Below are positions 35,406 through 45,995 of a DNA stretch of 64,000 bases, one piece after another. Positions within the stretch are counted from its first letter, which is position 1, and each line of letters opens with the position of its first letter. This stretch comes from Proteus terrae subsp. cibarius (GTDB lineage Bacteria > Pseudomonadota > Gammaproteobacteria > Enterobacterales > Enterobacteriaceae). The notes under the pieces are model-generated. The model was not told the DNA's origin, did not search any database, and was given only the letters and a program-made list of their open reading frames with translations. The position numbers and the translations under genes are program-made. The DNA is taken from NCBI RefSeq assembly GCF_011045835.1, contig NZ_CP047349.1, forward strand, positions 1,550,001-1,614,000, written 5' to 3'.

Positions 35406-36797
35406 TTATTTTACTGTAAGTTCAGTTTCTTCATCTTGGTTGAAGACTGTTTTGTCCGTTTGTCCCATAATCTGGCTGGTGATTGTACCCGCTGTCATTG
35501 AGCCACTAACGTTTAATGCTGTACGTCCCATGTCGATTAACGGCTCTACAGAGATTAGCAGAGCAACTAATGTTACAGGTAAGCCCATTGCAGGTAAAAC
35601 GATAAGGGCCGCAAATGTTGCACCGCCACCTACACCAGCAACACCTGCAGAGCTAACAGTCACAATAGCAACTAAAGTTGCGATCCACATTGGATCTAAT
35701 GGGTTAATACCCACAGTAGGTGCAACCATCACAGCTAACATCGCAGGGTAAATGCCTGCACAACCATTTTGACCAATCGTTGTACCAAAAGATGATGAGA
35801 AACTTGCGATAGATTCTGGCACACCAACACGCTTAATTTGTGTTTCAATATTTAGCGGAATACTTGCAGCACTTGAACGGCTTGTGAATGCAAATGCTAA
35901 TAAAGGTCCCGCTTTTTTGAAGAATTTAATCGGGTTTAAACCTGTAAAGCTCACCAGTAAACCATGAACAACAAACATTAAGCCAATAGCAACGTAAGAG
36001 GCAACAACAAAACTTCCCAATTGAATGATGTCGTGCATATTTGAGCTTGCAACAACCTTAGTCATCAGGGCCATTACACCGTAAGGTGTCAGCATCATAA
36101 CGATACGAACTAGCTTCATGATCCATGATTGTAAGCAATCAATCGCGACTAAAACTTTCTCACCACGAGGCTGATCTTCTTTGAGTAATTTCAGTGCAGC
36201 CATACCTAAGAAAGTAGCAAAGATAACAACGCTAATAATCGATGTTGAGCTTGCACCTGTTAAATCAGCAAATGGGTTTTTAGGAATAAATGACAAAATA
36301 AGCTGTGGCATCGTTAAGTCAGAAACTTTGCCCATATAATTTTGTTCAAGCGCAATCAGGCGCTGTGCTTCTTGTTCACCTTGCACTAAGCCTTCTGCTG
36401 TTAAGCCAAATAAATTAGCAATAACAATACCGATTAAGGCAGAAATAGCAGTGGTAAATAATAGTGTACCAATAGTGAGGCCACTAATTTTTCCTAGCGA
36501 TGATGCTTGATGCAAACGAGCTACGGCACTAAGAATAGAGGCAAAGACTAATGGCATAATGATCATTTGTAACAGCTGTACATAGCCATTACCCACGATA
36601 TTAAACCAAAGAATAGATTCTTTAATAATAGGATCGTGTGAGTCATAGAATGCGTGTAGTGCTAGTCCAAAAGCAACACCAAAAACTAAACCAACAAGAA
36701 CTTTCTTTGAAAGGCTCCACTGATGTTGACTTAATTTAGCCAAGATGAGTAATAGCACAACAAAGACGAGTACGTTAATGATTAACGGAAAATTCAT
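35406..36797 (-). CDS. tcyP: L-cystine transporter TcyP (YdjN)
   Basis: A 463-residue, polytopic sodium/dicarboxylate-symporter-family protein, exactly the length of E. coli YdjN/TcyP. Family hallmarks are [13 protein letters not shown] (serine-rich re-entrant loop), [20 protein letters not shown] and [20 protein letters not shown]. It imports cystine and is a low-affinity complement to the TcyJLN ABC system, usually controlled by CysB. The next gene on the same strand is ydjM, as in E. coli. Confidence 0.92.
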   Translation of the reverse strand: MNFPLIINVLVFVVLLLILAKLSQHQWSLSKKVLVGLVFGVAFGLALHAFYDSHDPIIKESILWFNIVGNGYVQLLQMIIMPLVFASILSAVARLHQASSLGKISGLTIGTLLFTTAISALIGIVIANLFGLTAEGLVQGEQEAQRLIALEQNYMGKVSDLTMPQLILSFIPKNPFADLTGASSTSIISVVIFATFLGMAALKLLKEDQPRGEKVLVAIDCLQSWIMKLVRIVMMLTPYGVMALMTKVVASSNMHDIIQLGSFVVASYVAIGLMFVVHGLLVSFTGLNPIKFFKKAGPLLAFAFTSRSSAASIPLNIETQIKRVGVPESIASFSSSFGTTIGQNGCAGIYPAMLAVMVAPTVGINPLDPMWIATLVAIVTVSSAGVAGVGGGATFAALIVLPAMGLPVTLVALLISVEPLIDMGRTALNVSGSMTAGTITSQIMGQTDKTVFNQDEETELTVK

Positions 36798-37040
36798 CTT
36801 AACTCTCCAACGAGATCTTTATTTATATAATTTCGACGATTGTATGCGATATGAGTTCTTAGGTAATAAGAAAGGATATAACAGCACCAATTCGTTATAT
36901 GGTAACAGGATTGTTAATAACTTTTTATAATTAATTATTATTTTATATAATCGTTTGGTTATAAAAACAAGGAAATTAGGCATAAAAAGATGTAATAATT
37001 TATAAATAGATAGAGAAACGTAGTGTTTTGTCAGGGGGTG

Positions 37041-37607
37041 TTAAAAGTTAGTGCGCTTATCGTGGTACATCTGTAACCAGTTGTTGACTTGCGAAGGCAG
37101 GGTAATAGTAAGGTGAGGTGGTAAAAAAAGGGCGCCAACAAGGATCAAAACAGAGATAAATCTCTCTCCTTTTTTATTATTCTTTTTGCCTAAAATAGGT
37201 AATGCAAAACGCATTTTTAAAGGCCATAAGAAAGGAACACCAGCGGGAGTTAACATATCGGCAATGAGATGGCTAAGATAGCCCAATAAAAGAGAATGAA
37301 AGATATCAGCAGAAATATCCCAATACGGTGAAACTTGAGTTTCCCACAAAATAGCCAAACCACAAAATGCAAGCAAGCTATGTGTAAAACCTCGGTGGCC
37401 ACAGAGTTTCGATAGAGGTAGAGATATAATACGGAATAATCGCCCAAGAATAGAACCTGGATGATCTAAGTCAGGAAGAAGTGAGCCCAATAAGACAGCA
37501 GGGATCATGTGAAACCAATCACCATGAGCAATTGCTGGCGTTATTTCAAGCTTCTGCGCTAACACAAGTGTTGCGACAGAAAAAAGTAGATGTCCTTCAG
37601 CTGTCAT
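37041..37607 (-). CDS. ydjM: YdjM-family membrane-bound metal-dependent hydrolase
   Basis: A 188-residue inner-membrane protein of the YdjM/DUF457 family. The ligand-type motifs are TAEGHLLFSVA, LGSLLPDLDHPGS, HRGFTHSLLAF and GYLSHLIADMLTPAGVPFLWP, interleaved with membrane spans. The family is annotated as metal-dependent hydrolase; substrate unknown. In E. coli ydjM is a LexA-regulated SOS gene, and here a consensus LexA box lies at 37626-37641. Confidence 0.85.
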   Translation of the reverse strand: MTAEGHLLFSVATLVLAQKLEITPAIAHGDWFHMIPAVLLGSLLPDLDHPGSILGRLFRIISLPLSKLCGHRGFTHSLLAFCGLAILWETQVSPYWDISADIFHSLLLGYLSHLIADMLTPAGVPFLWPLKMRFALPILGKKNNKKGERFISVLILVGALFLPPHLTITLPSQVNNWLQMYHDKRTNF

Positions 37608-37625
37608 TCCATGTCTGTTCGTTTG

Positions 37626-37641
37626 CTGTTCATTTATACAG
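37626..37641. promoter_or_regulatory. LexA (SOS) box of ydjM
   Basis: CTGT-N8-ACAG with AT-rich core and a following TA, a full match to the enterobacterial LexA consensus, lies 19 bp upstream of the ydjM start. Confidence 0.85.
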
Positions 37642-37870
37642 TAATAAAGTATAAAAGGTTTTGACGATAACTAACAGTCAAAAAAGACAAAAATTGTCTT
37701 AAATATTAAGGAATAACAGGAAAATTTTATTCGATTGATTTAAAAATGATCGAATTTAGGATAAAAAACTAAAAAGTCAGATAAAGGTAAGTGGGCATTA
37801 AACGAAATACACAATTGTAGGCTTTAAAGACAAAAAGAGTGAGGAGAGTTGTGAACATTAAAAATAGAAT

Positions 37871-37905
37871 AAAAAGGATACCTTACAAGGCAGGATATCC
37901 TTTTT
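37871..37905 (-). terminator. Terminator of hxpB
   Basis: AAAAAGGATA (37871-37880) pairs with TATCCTTTTT (37896-37905), just past the hxpB stop on the minus strand. Confidence 0.7.
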
Positions 37906-37916
37906 ATTTATGGAAA

Positions 37917-38585
37917 TTAGCCTAATAAATGCAGTTGCGTTAGTTCATTGAGTGACGCAATTTTCACATCAGCCAATCCCCATTGTTTATCATTAAATTG
38001 TTCTGTTGCAGGTACAACGATAGAACGCATTCTTGCGCCTTTACAAGCAATCATACCATTGCGAGAATCTTCTAATGAAACACAGTGGATAGGATCAAGA
38101 TTAAGAGCTTTAGCTGCGTTTAGATAAACTTCTGGGTGAGGCTTGCTGTGTGGCAATTCATCGGCAGATACTACGGCAGAGAAGTAATGGCGAATATTAA
38201 ACAACTCAAGTACACGCTCAAGCATAAAGTCAGGAGAGGCTGATGCCAGTGCAATTTTTAACCCTGATGATTTGCAAAGTTCTAAAGCATGTTCAACACC
38301 TGGTAATAATGGCTTTGTTTCTTCAACTGATTTGACAACACGAGAAACCATTTTTTGTTTTGCTTCTTGTTTTGAAACGCCTTGCCAAGGTGATACTCTA
38401 TACCATAAATCAATAACTTCGTTTATTCTTAATCCAACCGTGTCGGGCATTGATGAGGCAAGAGATAAATCGACGCCTAATTCAGCAAAGACCTCATGTT
38501 CTGCTTGCTGCCAAAATGGTTCAGAGTCGATTAATAAACCATCCATATCAAATATTGCAGCTTCAATAGGGAATTTAAAAGACAT
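37917..38585 (-). CDS. hxpB: Hexitol phosphatase HxpB (YniC)
   Basis: A 222-residue HAD-superfamily phosphatase acting on sugar phosphates such as 2-deoxyglucose-6-phosphate and hexitol phosphates. Motif I is FDMDGLLIDSEP, motif II ASASP, motif III the Lys in HSKPHPEV and motif IV LEDSRNG. The ATG at 38585 is preferred over 38597: it follows GGAGAG and gives the same length as E. coli HxpB. Divergent from yniB as in E. coli. Confidence 0.9.
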   Translation of the reverse strand: MSFKFPIEAAIFDMDGLLIDSEPFWQQAEHEVFAELGVDLSLASSMPDTVGLRINEVIDLWYRVSPWQGVSKQEAKQKMVSRVVKSVEETKPLLPGVEHALELCKSSGLKIALASASPDFMLERVLELFNIRHYFSAVVSADELPHSKPHPEVYLNAAKALNLDPIHCVSLEDSRNGMIACKGARMRSIVVPATEQFNDKQWGLADVKIASLNELTQLHLLG

Positions 38586-38785
38586 GTTACTCTCCATAAA
38601 TAAGGTCTATGTTGTCGAGTGGCGATTGTAGCAAGAGTTGCAAGGAAAATCTTTTTAATCAGTTTCTTATTTATTGTGTAAAATAAATAGAGAGAATAGC
38701 TACTATTAATTTATTGTCGTATTAGCCGTTAATTAGACTACGATAAACAGATAAATATTGACGAATTCTATTTAGTGAGGATGTG

Positions 38786-39325
38786 ATGAGTTATCAATAT
38801 GCAGGATTGTATGCCATTTTAAAGCGTGTACTTGGTTGGCTTATTTTTATTCCTGCCTTTATTTCGACAGCTGTATCATTGATAGGATTGGCTGCAATAC
38901 AACGCCCAAGTGGTGATGGTGTAAATGCCGTAATTAATGATTTTTTTCGTGTATTAGCGGAAATGGTGCAATTTAATACACCTTTCTTAGGTTTTTTCTG
39001 GCGAAATTCACCTATTCCCAATACACAAATGGGATTTAGCCAAGAAAATATTACTTTTTTTGTTATCTTTCTTTTTATGTTTATTGGTTTAGCATTTAGT
39101 GCATCAGGATTACGAATTTATCGCCAAGTGAAATATCTGAAGGAAAATATACAAGATCAGCTGATTATAGAACGTGCAATGAAAAGTGGTGTGACGGCTG
39201 AGGAATTACAACAGAATATCAAATTGCCTCGACATACTATCTTTACGCAAATTATGGTGCTTTATCTTTCACCTCTAGTTGTCATTGCAATAGGCTATTT
39301 CTTGATGAAATTCTTAGGATGGTAA
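38786..39325 (+). CDS. yniB: YniB family membrane protein
   Basis: A 179-residue protein with membrane segments at about 16-36, 92-112 and 157-177. KRVLGWLIFIPAFIST, NTPFLGFFWRNSPIPN and LPRHTIFTQI align with E. coli YniB. Function unknown. The frame includes a GTG one codon earlier; the ATG at 38786 is chosen since GAGG lies 5 bp before it. A terminator follows at 39381-39415. Confidence 0.85.
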   Translation: MSYQYAGLYAILKRVLGWLIFIPAFISTAVSLIGLAAIQRPSGDGVNAVINDFFRVLAEMVQFNTPFLGFFWRNSPIPNTQMGFSQENITFFVIFLFMFIGLAFSASGLRIYRQVKYLKENIQDQLIIERAMKSGVTAEELQQNIKLPRHTIFTQIMVLYLSPLVVIAIGYFLMKFLGW

Positions 39326-39380
39326 CCCGGCTTTAAAGTGAACAAGGACGGTTCATTTATATTAACTAAAGGGAAAAATA

Positions 39381-39415
39381 AACCTCGCATAACTGAATCT
39401 GGCGAGGTTATATTT
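39381..39415 (+). terminator. Terminator between yniB and yniA
   Basis: AACCTCGC (39381-39388) pairs with GCGAGGTT (39402-39409), followed by ATATTTTT. Confidence 0.7.
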
Positions 39416-39459
39416 TTAGCTTATATATTTTATCTCAGCACTACTTCGCTCGTTCCCTA

Positions 39460-40332
39460 TTAAGGTGTTGCTAATAGGTCGTCAATTATTTTTCTAACTT
39501 CTAAATAATTTTCTTCTCCTCCAAATAAGTTACAACGGTTAAGGAAGAAATAGAGTTGGTAAATAGGCTGACGTGATAAAAACTTATCTGATAGCGGCCA
39601 AACACTTTGATAGCCATCGAAAATATTTGCAGGTACTGCTGTGCAAAGCGGTAACATTGCGATATCACACTCTCGATCACCCCAATAACAAGCAGGATCA
39701 AACACCGTACCTTCTGATTGACCAATTGCAGCACAGTTTTTAGGCCATAAGTTACCATGAAGCAGAGAGGGTTGAGGGGTATGGTCAGCAAGGCGATGAT
39801 TGATAAGTTGAGTGATCTCGTCGATATCCCCAAAAATCATGCCTTTCTCGGAAGCCAGTTGTAGCTGAAAGCCAATACGTTTTTCCGAATAAAAGTGATT
39901 CCAGCGTTTTTCCCAGCTATTGAGTTGAGGAGTGGTATCGATTTGAGTATCGAAATCAAAGCCATAGCTAGGTTGATCTTCCCACTGATGTAGCTTTGCT
40001 AGTTGTTGTCCGAAGCAGTAGGCACTATGAGGTGTAAATGGTTGAACAGGCAAAAACTCAAGAAGTAGGAAGCTGGCATCTTTACTATTACCGATACCAA
40101 GAACCCGAGGAGTTCGAATTGTTTGGCTTTTTGCCAACATTTCGAGTTGTTCTGCCTCATTTTTAAAATTAGGCAGAAATTCACGCAAGTTGGATTTCAC
40201 AAAAATAGGCGTATCACCATAATAAATTTTCCATGTATGATGAATATCGCCACTAGAAAGGTGAATTTTTTCGTTTATCTTTGCTGAAAATCCTAAGTTT
40301 GATTCCAGTAAACGACCTATATTCTGCCACAT
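39460..40332 (-). CDS. yniA: YniA, fructosamine kinase-like protein
   Basis: A 290-residue protein of the fructosamine/ketosamine-3-kinase family (aminoglycoside phosphotransferase fold). Lys46 (IFVKSN) is the ATP-binding lysine and FDPACYWGDRECD (about 211-223) carries the metal-binding Asp. The catalytic loop, HGDLW in E. coli YniA, here reads HGNLW, so Asp194 is replaced by Asn (AAC codon at 39753-39751). Unless another residue takes over, kinase activity should be lost or altered. The ATG at 40332 (MWQNIGRLL) matches the family start. Confidence 0.85.
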   Translation of the reverse strand: MWQNIGRLLESNLGFSAKINEKIHLSSGDIHHTWKIYYGDTPIFVKSNLREFLPNFKNEAEQLEMLAKSQTIRTPRVLGIGNSKDASFLLLEFLPVQPFTPHSAYCFGQQLAKLHQWEDQPSYGFDFDTQIDTTPQLNSWEKRWNHFYSEKRIGFQLQLASEKGMIFGDIDEITQLINHRLADHTPQPSLLHGNLWPKNCAAIGQSEGTVFDPACYWGDRECDIAMLPLCTAVPANIFDGYQSVWPLSDKFLSRQPIYQLYFFLNRCNLFGGEENYLEVRKIIDDLLATP

Positions 40333-40441
40333 ACTTACACCTCGCAAAGTTGTTTACTTAGTAGACCCAAATAAAATAATAACGAGCGATGTTTATACTA
40401 TGACAATAACACTTTAATTAAATCAATAAAGTATAAAGCTA

Positions 40442-40467
40442 AAAAACGGGATGATTATCCCGTTTTT
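40442..40467. terminator. Terminator of the sit operon
   Basis: AAAAACGGGAT (40442-40452) and ATCCCGTTTTT (40457-40467), perfect 11-bp stem with a 4-nt loop and U-runs in both directions, 20 bp past sitD. Confidence 0.85.
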
Positions 40468-40486
40468 GCTAAGATAAAGAATATTA

Positions 40487-41344
40487 TCAGGCGCTAGCGG
40501 GTTTTGTTTGTCGCTTTATTTTTGCTAATTTAATCTGATTACAGAGTAGCGCAATAATAAAGAATACAGCTTGCGTTAGCACAATACATGGACCTGTTGC
40601 TCCATCAATATGGAAACTAATAAATGTTCCTATAACGCTAGATGCGACAGAAAATACAATTGCTAACATAATCATGCGTGAAAAACTACGTGTTAATAAA
40701 TACGCGGTGATCCCCGGTGAAATAAGCATAGCGACAACCAAAATAATCCCAACAGCTTGCATTGAGGCAACGATGGTTAATGCCAAAATAGACAGTAATC
40801 CATAGTGTAATAACGTGACAGGTAAACCAACAATTCTTGCTTGGTTAGGATCGAAGCAATAAAGCATAAAATCTTTTTGCTTAATAAGCATAATAGTGAT
40901 GGTGATTACACAGATAATACTAATTTGAGTTAATACATCCGGCGTAATGCCTAAAATATTACCAAATAAAATATGCATTAAATGTTGGTCTGTATCGACA
41001 CTGGCGAAAATGACTAAACCGACAGCAAACATACCCGAGAATACAATTCCCATCACAGTATCTTCTTTAATACGACTGTGCTCTTTTAAATAACCGGTTG
41101 CAAACGAGCAAAACAGCCCAGAAAGAAAGGCTCCTACTGTTAATGGAATGGCGGTGACATAAGCAAGAACAACTCCAGGCAAAACGGCGTGAGAGATAGC
41201 ATCTCCCATTAAAGACCAGCCTTTTAATACCATATAACAAGATAAAATAGCGCAGGCGATACCTATAATAATGGCTGCAATAATAGCGCGTTGCATAAAG
41301 GGATATTGAAAAGGCTCAATGAAAAACTCCATCAACTCATTCAT
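40487..41344 (-). CDS. sitD: Mn/Fe ABC transporter permease SitD
   Basis: A 285-residue, multi-span permease of the ABC-3 family, the second permease of the SitABCD Mn2+/Fe2+ importer. Typical segments are LKGWSLMGDAISHAVLPGVVLAY and GIILVVAMLISPGITAYLLTRS. It overlaps sitC by 4 bp (ATGA). It forms the membrane channel together with SitC. A bidirectional terminator follows. Confidence 0.92.
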   Translation of the reverse strand: MNELMEFFIEPFQYPFMQRAIIAAIIIGIACAILSCYMVLKGWSLMGDAISHAVLPGVVLAYVTAIPLTVGAFLSGLFCSFATGYLKEHSRIKEDTVMGIVFSGMFAVGLVIFASVDTDQHLMHILFGNILGITPDVLTQISIICVITITIMLIKQKDFMLYCFDPNQARIVGLPVTLLHYGLLSILALTIVASMQAVGIILVVAMLISPGITAYLLTRSFSRMIMLAIVFSVASSVIGTFISFHIDGATGPCIVLTQAVFFIIALLCNQIKLAKIKRQTKPASA

Positions 41345-42252
41345 AGTTTCACCTCTTCTTGTTTTGTTGATCCTTTATGTTGATGAGATTGTGTGATCAA
41401 CTGTTGTGAACTCTGACGAGCACGGCGACGAGCTGCCAACATACCGTGTTTAGGCGCAAATAAGAAAGCCAACAAAAAGAGTGATGTTTGCATTGTAACA
41501 ATCACGCCACCTGTTGCACCATTAAAGAAGTAGCTAAGATAAGCGCCTACAGCACTTGTGATTGTACCGATACAGATAGCAATAATTGCAAGTCGTTTAA
41601 ATTGGTCTGTGAGTAAATAAGCCGTTGCACCGGGCGTCACTACCATAGCAATGACAAGAATGGCGCCAACAGTTTGAAGCGCTGCAACAGTACACGCGCT
41701 CAAAAGAGTAAAAAAGATAATTTTTAATTTTAGTGGTGATAAGCCGATTGACTTTGCATGAACTTCATCAAAGAAAACTACAAGCAAGTCTTTCCAGATG
41801 CAAAATAAGACTAAGAAAGAGATACCTGTAATAATCACAACTTGCCATACATCTTCATCAGCAATACCTAAAATATTTCCGAGAATAATGGTCTGAACGT
41901 TGACGGCTGTCGGTTTAAGAGAAACCAGCAACAGACCAAAGGCAAAAAAAGTGGAGAAGATAAAACCGATAACAGCATCTTCACGAAGGCGTGTGATATG
42001 ACGAATAAATGTCATTGATAATGCAGCGAGTAAACCCGTAAAAAAAGCACCGACTGCGTAAGGCAAACCTAATATATAAGCCCCTGCAACACCGGGAACA
42101 ACTGAGTGGGAAAGGGCATCTCCCATTAACGACCAACCTTTCAAAATAAGATAGGATGAAAGAAAAGCGCAGACGGCACCAACTAAGGCGCTTACCCAAA
42201 TCGCTTTCACCATATAGTTATATTCAAAAGGTTGTAGGAGTAAATCTAGCAT
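41341..42252 (-). CDS. sitC: Mn/Fe ABC transporter permease SitC
   Basis: A 303-residue ABC-3 family permease, paralogous to SitD. The same motifs are visible: LKGWSLMGDALSHSVVPGVAGAY and GAILVIAMVVTPGATAYLLTDQ. The C-terminus is a charged cytosolic tail (RRRARQSSQQ...). It begins 2 bp after the sitB stop, and its 3' end overlaps sitD. Confidence 0.92.
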   Translation of the reverse strand: MLDLLLQPFEYNYMVKAIWVSALVGAVCAFLSSYLILKGWSLMGDALSHSVVPGVAGAYILGLPYAVGAFFTGLLAALSMTFIRHITRLREDAVIGFIFSTFFAFGLLLVSLKPTAVNVQTIILGNILGIADEDVWQVVIITGISFLVLFCIWKDLLVVFFDEVHAKSIGLSPLKLKIIFFTLLSACTVAALQTVGAILVIAMVVTPGATAYLLTDQFKRLAIIAICIGTITSAVGAYLSYFFNGATGGVIVTMQTSLFLLAFLFAPKHGMLAARRRARQSSQQLITQSHQHKGSTKQEEVKL

Positions 42253-42254
42253 GG

Positions 42255-43142
42255 CTAATCTCCTTGTTTGCGCTGGCTTTGATGCGCTGGAGTGTGTTCT
42301 TCTTGATGACCATAGAATACGGCAGCACGTTCATCATCGGTAATGACAGTGAGTGAGCGAGGATCGTCATCATCATGAAGATCAGAACCTGATAGGCTAA
42401 TGTGGCGTAATACACCACCAAATGCGTGTTCTAAGTTTTTTTGTGTAAATGTCGTTTCAGTTGGACCACTGTCTAACACTGTTCTATTGATCAAAATAAC
42501 GTGGTCACAAAATTCAGGAACACTTCCCAAGTTATGTGTTGAAACTAAAACTAAGTGGCCTTCTTCACGCAAATTGCGTAATAGCTCAATAATGGCATTC
42601 TCTGTTTTAACATCGACACCAGTAAATGGTTCATCAAGTAATAAAACAGTACCTTCTTGAGCCATTGCTCGTGCTAAGAAAACACGTTTTTTCTGACCAC
42701 CTGAAAGCTCACCAATTTGGCGATGTCCTAAACCTGACAAGCCAACGCGTTCTAATGATGCTTCAACAACCTCATGGTCGCGCTTTGAAGGAATACGAAA
42801 AAAGCCCATTTTTCCATAACGCCCCATCATCACAACATCAGAAACGAGGACAGGGAAATTCCAGTCAACTTCTTCTGTTTGCGGAACATAGGCGATCATA
42901 TTTTGTTTTAATGCCTGTTGGATTGGATTATCGTTTAATGTCACTTTACCTTTAGAGGGCTTTACCAGCCCCATAATGGTTTTAAATAGTGTGGATTTAC
43001 CACTGCCATTGATGCCCACTAGGGCACAAATAGTGCCGCCAGTGATAGAGAAGCTTGCATCAAAAATGGCCGTATGACCGTTGTTGTAAGTAACAGTGGC
43101 ATTATCAACAGTCAAAGTAGGATTAGCTTTTATATTGCTCAT
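42255..43142 (-). CDS. sitB: Mn/Fe ABC transporter ATPase SitB
   Basis: A 295-residue ABC ATPase that energises SitCD. Walker [10 protein letters not shown] (about residue 43), signature LSGGQKKR, Walker [13 protein letters not shown] and the H-loop STHNL are all present. A His-rich acidic extension of about 40 residues ([15 protein letters not shown]...QEEHTPAHQ) follows the ATPase domain and could bind metal. It overlaps sitA by 4 bp. Confidence 0.93.
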   Translation of the reverse strand: MSNIKANPTLTVDNATVTYNNGHTAIFDASFSITGGTICALVGINGSGKSTLFKTIMGLVKPSKGKVTLNDNPIQQALKQNMIAYVPQTEEVDWNFPVLVSDVVMMGRYGKMGFFRIPSKRDHEVVEASLERVGLSGLGHRQIGELSGGQKKRVFLARAMAQEGTVLLLDEPFTGVDVKTENAIIELLRNLREEGHLVLVSTHNLGSVPEFCDHVILINRTVLDSGPTETTFTQKNLEHAFGGVLRHISLSGSDLHDDDDPRSLTVITDDERAAVFYGHQEEHTPAHQSQRKQGD

Positions 43143-44047
43143 TGCCCAAATCCTTTCGCAATTGTATCTACTGTAATAGTAATTAAATCAATATAAGTAG
43201 GAACTTCACCACCTTCAGCGGAAAGTGAGTCAACATAAAGAACACCACCATATTTTGCGCCAGTTTCTTTGCTGACTTGTTTAGCAGGTTTATCTGAAAT
43301 TGTACTTTCGCTAAAGACAACAGGGATCTTGTGTTCTCTAACAGTATCAATCACATATTTAACTTGTTGTGGTGTGCCTTGTTCTTCTGCATTGATTGGC
43401 CATAAATAAACTTCTTTAAAACCGTAGTCATTGGTTAAATAGCTGAATGCACCTTCACTCGTTACTAACCAACGTTCTTCTTGTGGAATACGAGATAATC
43501 TTTCTCTTAATGGTGCATCAAGTTGTTTAATTTTTTCTGCGTAATTTGCTGCATTTTGATTATAAATAGCTGCATTATCTGGATCATGTTCAACAAGCGC
43601 TTTGCGAATATTTTCAATATAGATTAATGCATTATTTGGTGACATCCATGCGTGTGGATTAGGATTATTTTTGTAAGCACCTTCACTGATTGCCATTGGT
43701 GTAATGCCTTCAGTGACAACAACAGCGGGTACGTTACGTAATTCATTAAAAAAGCGTTCAAACCAACGTTCAAGGTTTAAGCCATTCCATAAAATAAGAT
43801 CCGCTTTTTGCGCTTTTACAATATCTTTAGGAGTGGGTTGATAATCGTGAATTTCAGCGCCAGGTTTTGTGATTGATTCAACAATCGCTGCATCTCCAGC
43901 CACGTTTTGAGCGATATCTTGAATAATAGTAAAAGTGGTGACGACTTTTAGTTTATCTTTTGCTTGTGTTGGTGCTGTTAAAAATACGGATGCCATAAGG
44001 CATAAAGCCGTAAGTGAAAGTTTGTTTATAGAGCGAAATATATCCAT
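43139..44047 (-). CDS. sitA: Mn/Fe-binding periplasmic protein SitA
   Basis: A 302-residue cluster A-I substrate-binding protein with a signal peptide (about 1-29, ending TQA). Metal ligands fit the family: His67 (EIHDYQPTP), His132 region (NPHAWMSP), a Glu in the C-domain (FSESTIS) and an Asp near VDSLS. It captures Mn2+ and Fe2+ for SitBCD. First gene of sitABCD; a near-consensus Fur box lies upstream at 44088-44106. The system is an established metal-uptake and fitness factor in urinary pathogens. Confidence 0.93.
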   Translation of the reverse strand: MDIFRSINKLSLTALCLMASVFLTAPTQAKDKLKVVTTFTIIQDIAQNVAGDAAIVESITKPGAEIHDYQPTPKDIVKAQKADLILWNGLNLERWFERFFNELRNVPAVVVTEGITPMAISEGAYKNNPNPHAWMSPNNALIYIENIRKALVEHDPDNAAIYNQNAANYAEKIKQLDAPLRERLSRIPQEERWLVTSEGAFSYLTNDYGFKEVYLWPINAEEQGTPQQVKYVIDTVREHKIPVVFSESTISDKPAKQVSKETGAKYGGVLYVDSLSAEGGEVPTYIDLITITVDTIAKGFGQ

Positions 44048-44087
44048 ATTATTATTGCCTTATAGTTGCAGAGTTATTTTCTTAATT

Positions 44088-44106
44088 GATAATGATTATC
44101 AATATC
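44088..44106. promoter_or_regulatory. Fur box of sitABCD
   Basis: Nineteen bases starting GATAATGATT and ending ATATC match the Fur consensus GATAATGATAATCATTATC at 17 of 19 positions, 41 bp before sitA. Iron repression is expected; an MntR site was not identified. Confidence 0.8.
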
Positions 44107-44514
44107 ATTTCAAAAAAGTCAAGTTATCTCTGTGTAAAAAGCTTCATTTGATAACGACTGGAAATAAGATAACAACATGTATTCCAATAAATGTTAAGTA
44201 GATTGTCGATTTTTGTCACAAAAATTAACAATGGTTCGTAACTATTTGTGCGAGAGATTATTTTTATGATTATAGCTATCCCTCAGTGAATTGTTTTTAT
44301 TACAGATATTCTGATTGAGAGATTTCGTGAAGAAAACAGGAAATAGGATAGATTTGAGATAAAACGCACACACTAGAAGTAGTAATAGATTGATTTATTT
44401 CTTGCGCTTTGCCATATTTTAGCATGCATTTTTATGTAGAAATAGAATAATATATTAACAACCCTTTGATATATAAATATATCTTGTACAACACGTTATG
44501 CAAAAGGATAAAAC
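44107..44514. other. Divergent spacer between sitA and emtA
   Basis: 408 bases without a gene. GATATAT-aa-ATATATC (44468-44483) is a dyad 30 bp before emtA and may overlap its promoter. Confidence 0.35.
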
Positions 44515-45186
44515 GTGAAAGTAAAAATCATCTTTTCTTTGGTAATTTTGCTTCTTGCTGGTTGTGCGGATCATGCTCGTCAACCTATTCAAAAAGAAAC
44601 ATCACGATTTTTAAGCCAAAAAACAGTAGAGAACCGCGTTAATAATGCTTCAATCTCAACGGCTCAATGGAAATCAACACCTTTTGATAACCATATACAG
44701 CAAGCATCAAGCCGTTACGATGTTGATGAAACATTAATTAAGGCGATTATCCAAGTTGAATCAAACTTTAGACCTGAAGTGATTAGCAAATCAAATGCAG
44801 TTGGATTAATGCAAATTAAAGCATCAACTGCGGGAAGAGATGTTTACCAAAATAGAGGCAAGGCAGGGCAGCCAACAACAGCTCAATTAAAAGATCCAGC
44901 CATTAATATCGATTTAGGTACAGCTTATATTCAATTATTAAGAGAACGTCATCTTGCCGGAATTGCTGATCCTGAAACGCTTTATTATGCGACTATCCTT
45001 GCTTATGTGAATGGCGCTGGTGCGTTGTTAAGAACATTTGATAAGAATAGGGATAATGCTATCGCTAAAATTAATTCAATGAGCGCGGATGATTTTTATC
45101 GTTATGTTGAAAAAAATCATCCAGCATCTCAAGCACCACGTTATTTAGCTAAAGTGAGAGCGGCGTACCATGCAGGGGATAATTAA
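44515..45186 (+). CDS. emtA: Membrane-bound endo-lytic transglycosylase EmtA
   Basis: A 223-residue lipoprotein (lipobox LLAGC, Cys17) cleaving peptidoglycan glycan chains. The SLT-type domain has the catalytic Glu82 in [10 protein letters not shown], followed by [22 protein letters not shown] and [18 protein letters not shown]. Residues after the lipid anchor (about 18-55) form a longer linker than in E. coli EmtA (203 residues). It ends overlapping the convergent marC-type gene by 4 bp. Confidence 0.88.
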   Translation: MKVKIIFSLVILLLAGCADHARQPIQKETSRFLSQKTVENRVNNASISTAQWKSTPFDNHIQQASSRYDVDETLIKAIIQVESNFRPEVISKSNAVGLMQIKASTAGRDVYQNRGKAGQPTTAQLKDPAINIDLGTAYIQLLRERHLAGIADPETLYYATILAYVNGAGALLRTFDKNRDNAIAKINSMSADDFYRYVEKNHPASQAPRYLAKVRAAYHAGDN

Positions 45187-45896
45187 TCTGGCAAATTAGC
45201 GGCAGCTTGAGCTTGTTTTAATAAAGCAGGCAAATCAGCAATAATTTCAAGGACACCATTGATCATAAACTGAACGCCCATACAGATTAATAAAAATCCC
45301 ATTACGCGAGAAATAGCGTCAATACCACTGTGGCCTAAATATTTCATAATGCGGGTAGAGCCACGAAGTGATACCCAAACGATAACGCTAATTAAAAAGA
45401 AGCTTGTCACAGGAGCAATATATAATACCCATTGTGCAATATCAGTACGTGATGGGATTGAAGCTGCTGTACTGATTATCATTGCAATCGTTCCGGGGCC
45501 TGCTGTACTTGGCATTGCTAAAGGAACAAAGGCAATATTAGTCTCTTTAGGATTACGATGTGGGTTATTATCGTCTGAAATAGGATCATCGACATTAGGT
45601 GTGTTTGGAAACAACATACTAAAGCCAATAAAGGCAACTATCATTCCGCCTGCAATACGAAGACCGGGGATAGAAATACCAAAAGTTGTCATTATGATCC
45701 GCCCCGCATAGAACGCGATGGTCATAATGAGGAAAATATATACACACGCCATTAACGATTGTTGATTACGTTGTTCCTTTGTCATATTGCCTGAAAGGCC
45801 AAGCCAAAGAGCGACAGTCGTTAATGGATTAGTTAAAGGCAAAAGCAAAATAAGACCAAGACCGATAGCCTGAAAAAACTGGTAAACAGAGTGCAT
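45183..45896 (-). CDS. MarC-family membrane protein
   Basis: A 237-residue protein with six membrane segments of the MarC family. The signatures [20 protein letters not shown] near the start, [18 protein letters not shown] in the middle and [19 protein letters not shown] near the end are conserved. Despite the name the family does not cause multidrug resistance; its function is unresolved. It is annotated as a NAAT transporter by homology. Length and sequence suggest MarC itself. Confidence 0.82.
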   Translation of the reverse strand: MHSVYQFFQAIGLGLILLLPLTNPLTTVALWLGLSGNMTKEQRNQQSLMACVYIFLIMTIAFYAGRIIMTTFGISIPGLRIAGGMIVAFIGFSMLFPNTPNVDDPISDDNNPHRNPKETNIAFVPLAMPSTAGPGTIAMIISTAASIPSRTDIAQWVLYIAPVTSFFLISVIVWVSLRGSTRIMKYLGHSGIDAISRVMGFLLICMGVQFMINGVLEIIADLPALLKQAQAAANLPD

Positions 45897-45995
45897 GGAA
45901 TATAAAAGCTCCCCATAACAGATAATTAAGGAGTAATTATGATAACAAATTAAATGAGATAAAAGTTATTTTCCTCGTAATATTCTTAATGTGTA

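Noticed and set aside
37250..37447. Minus-strand 65-codon frame inside ydjM
   Set aside because: Fully contained in a conserved gene in another frame.
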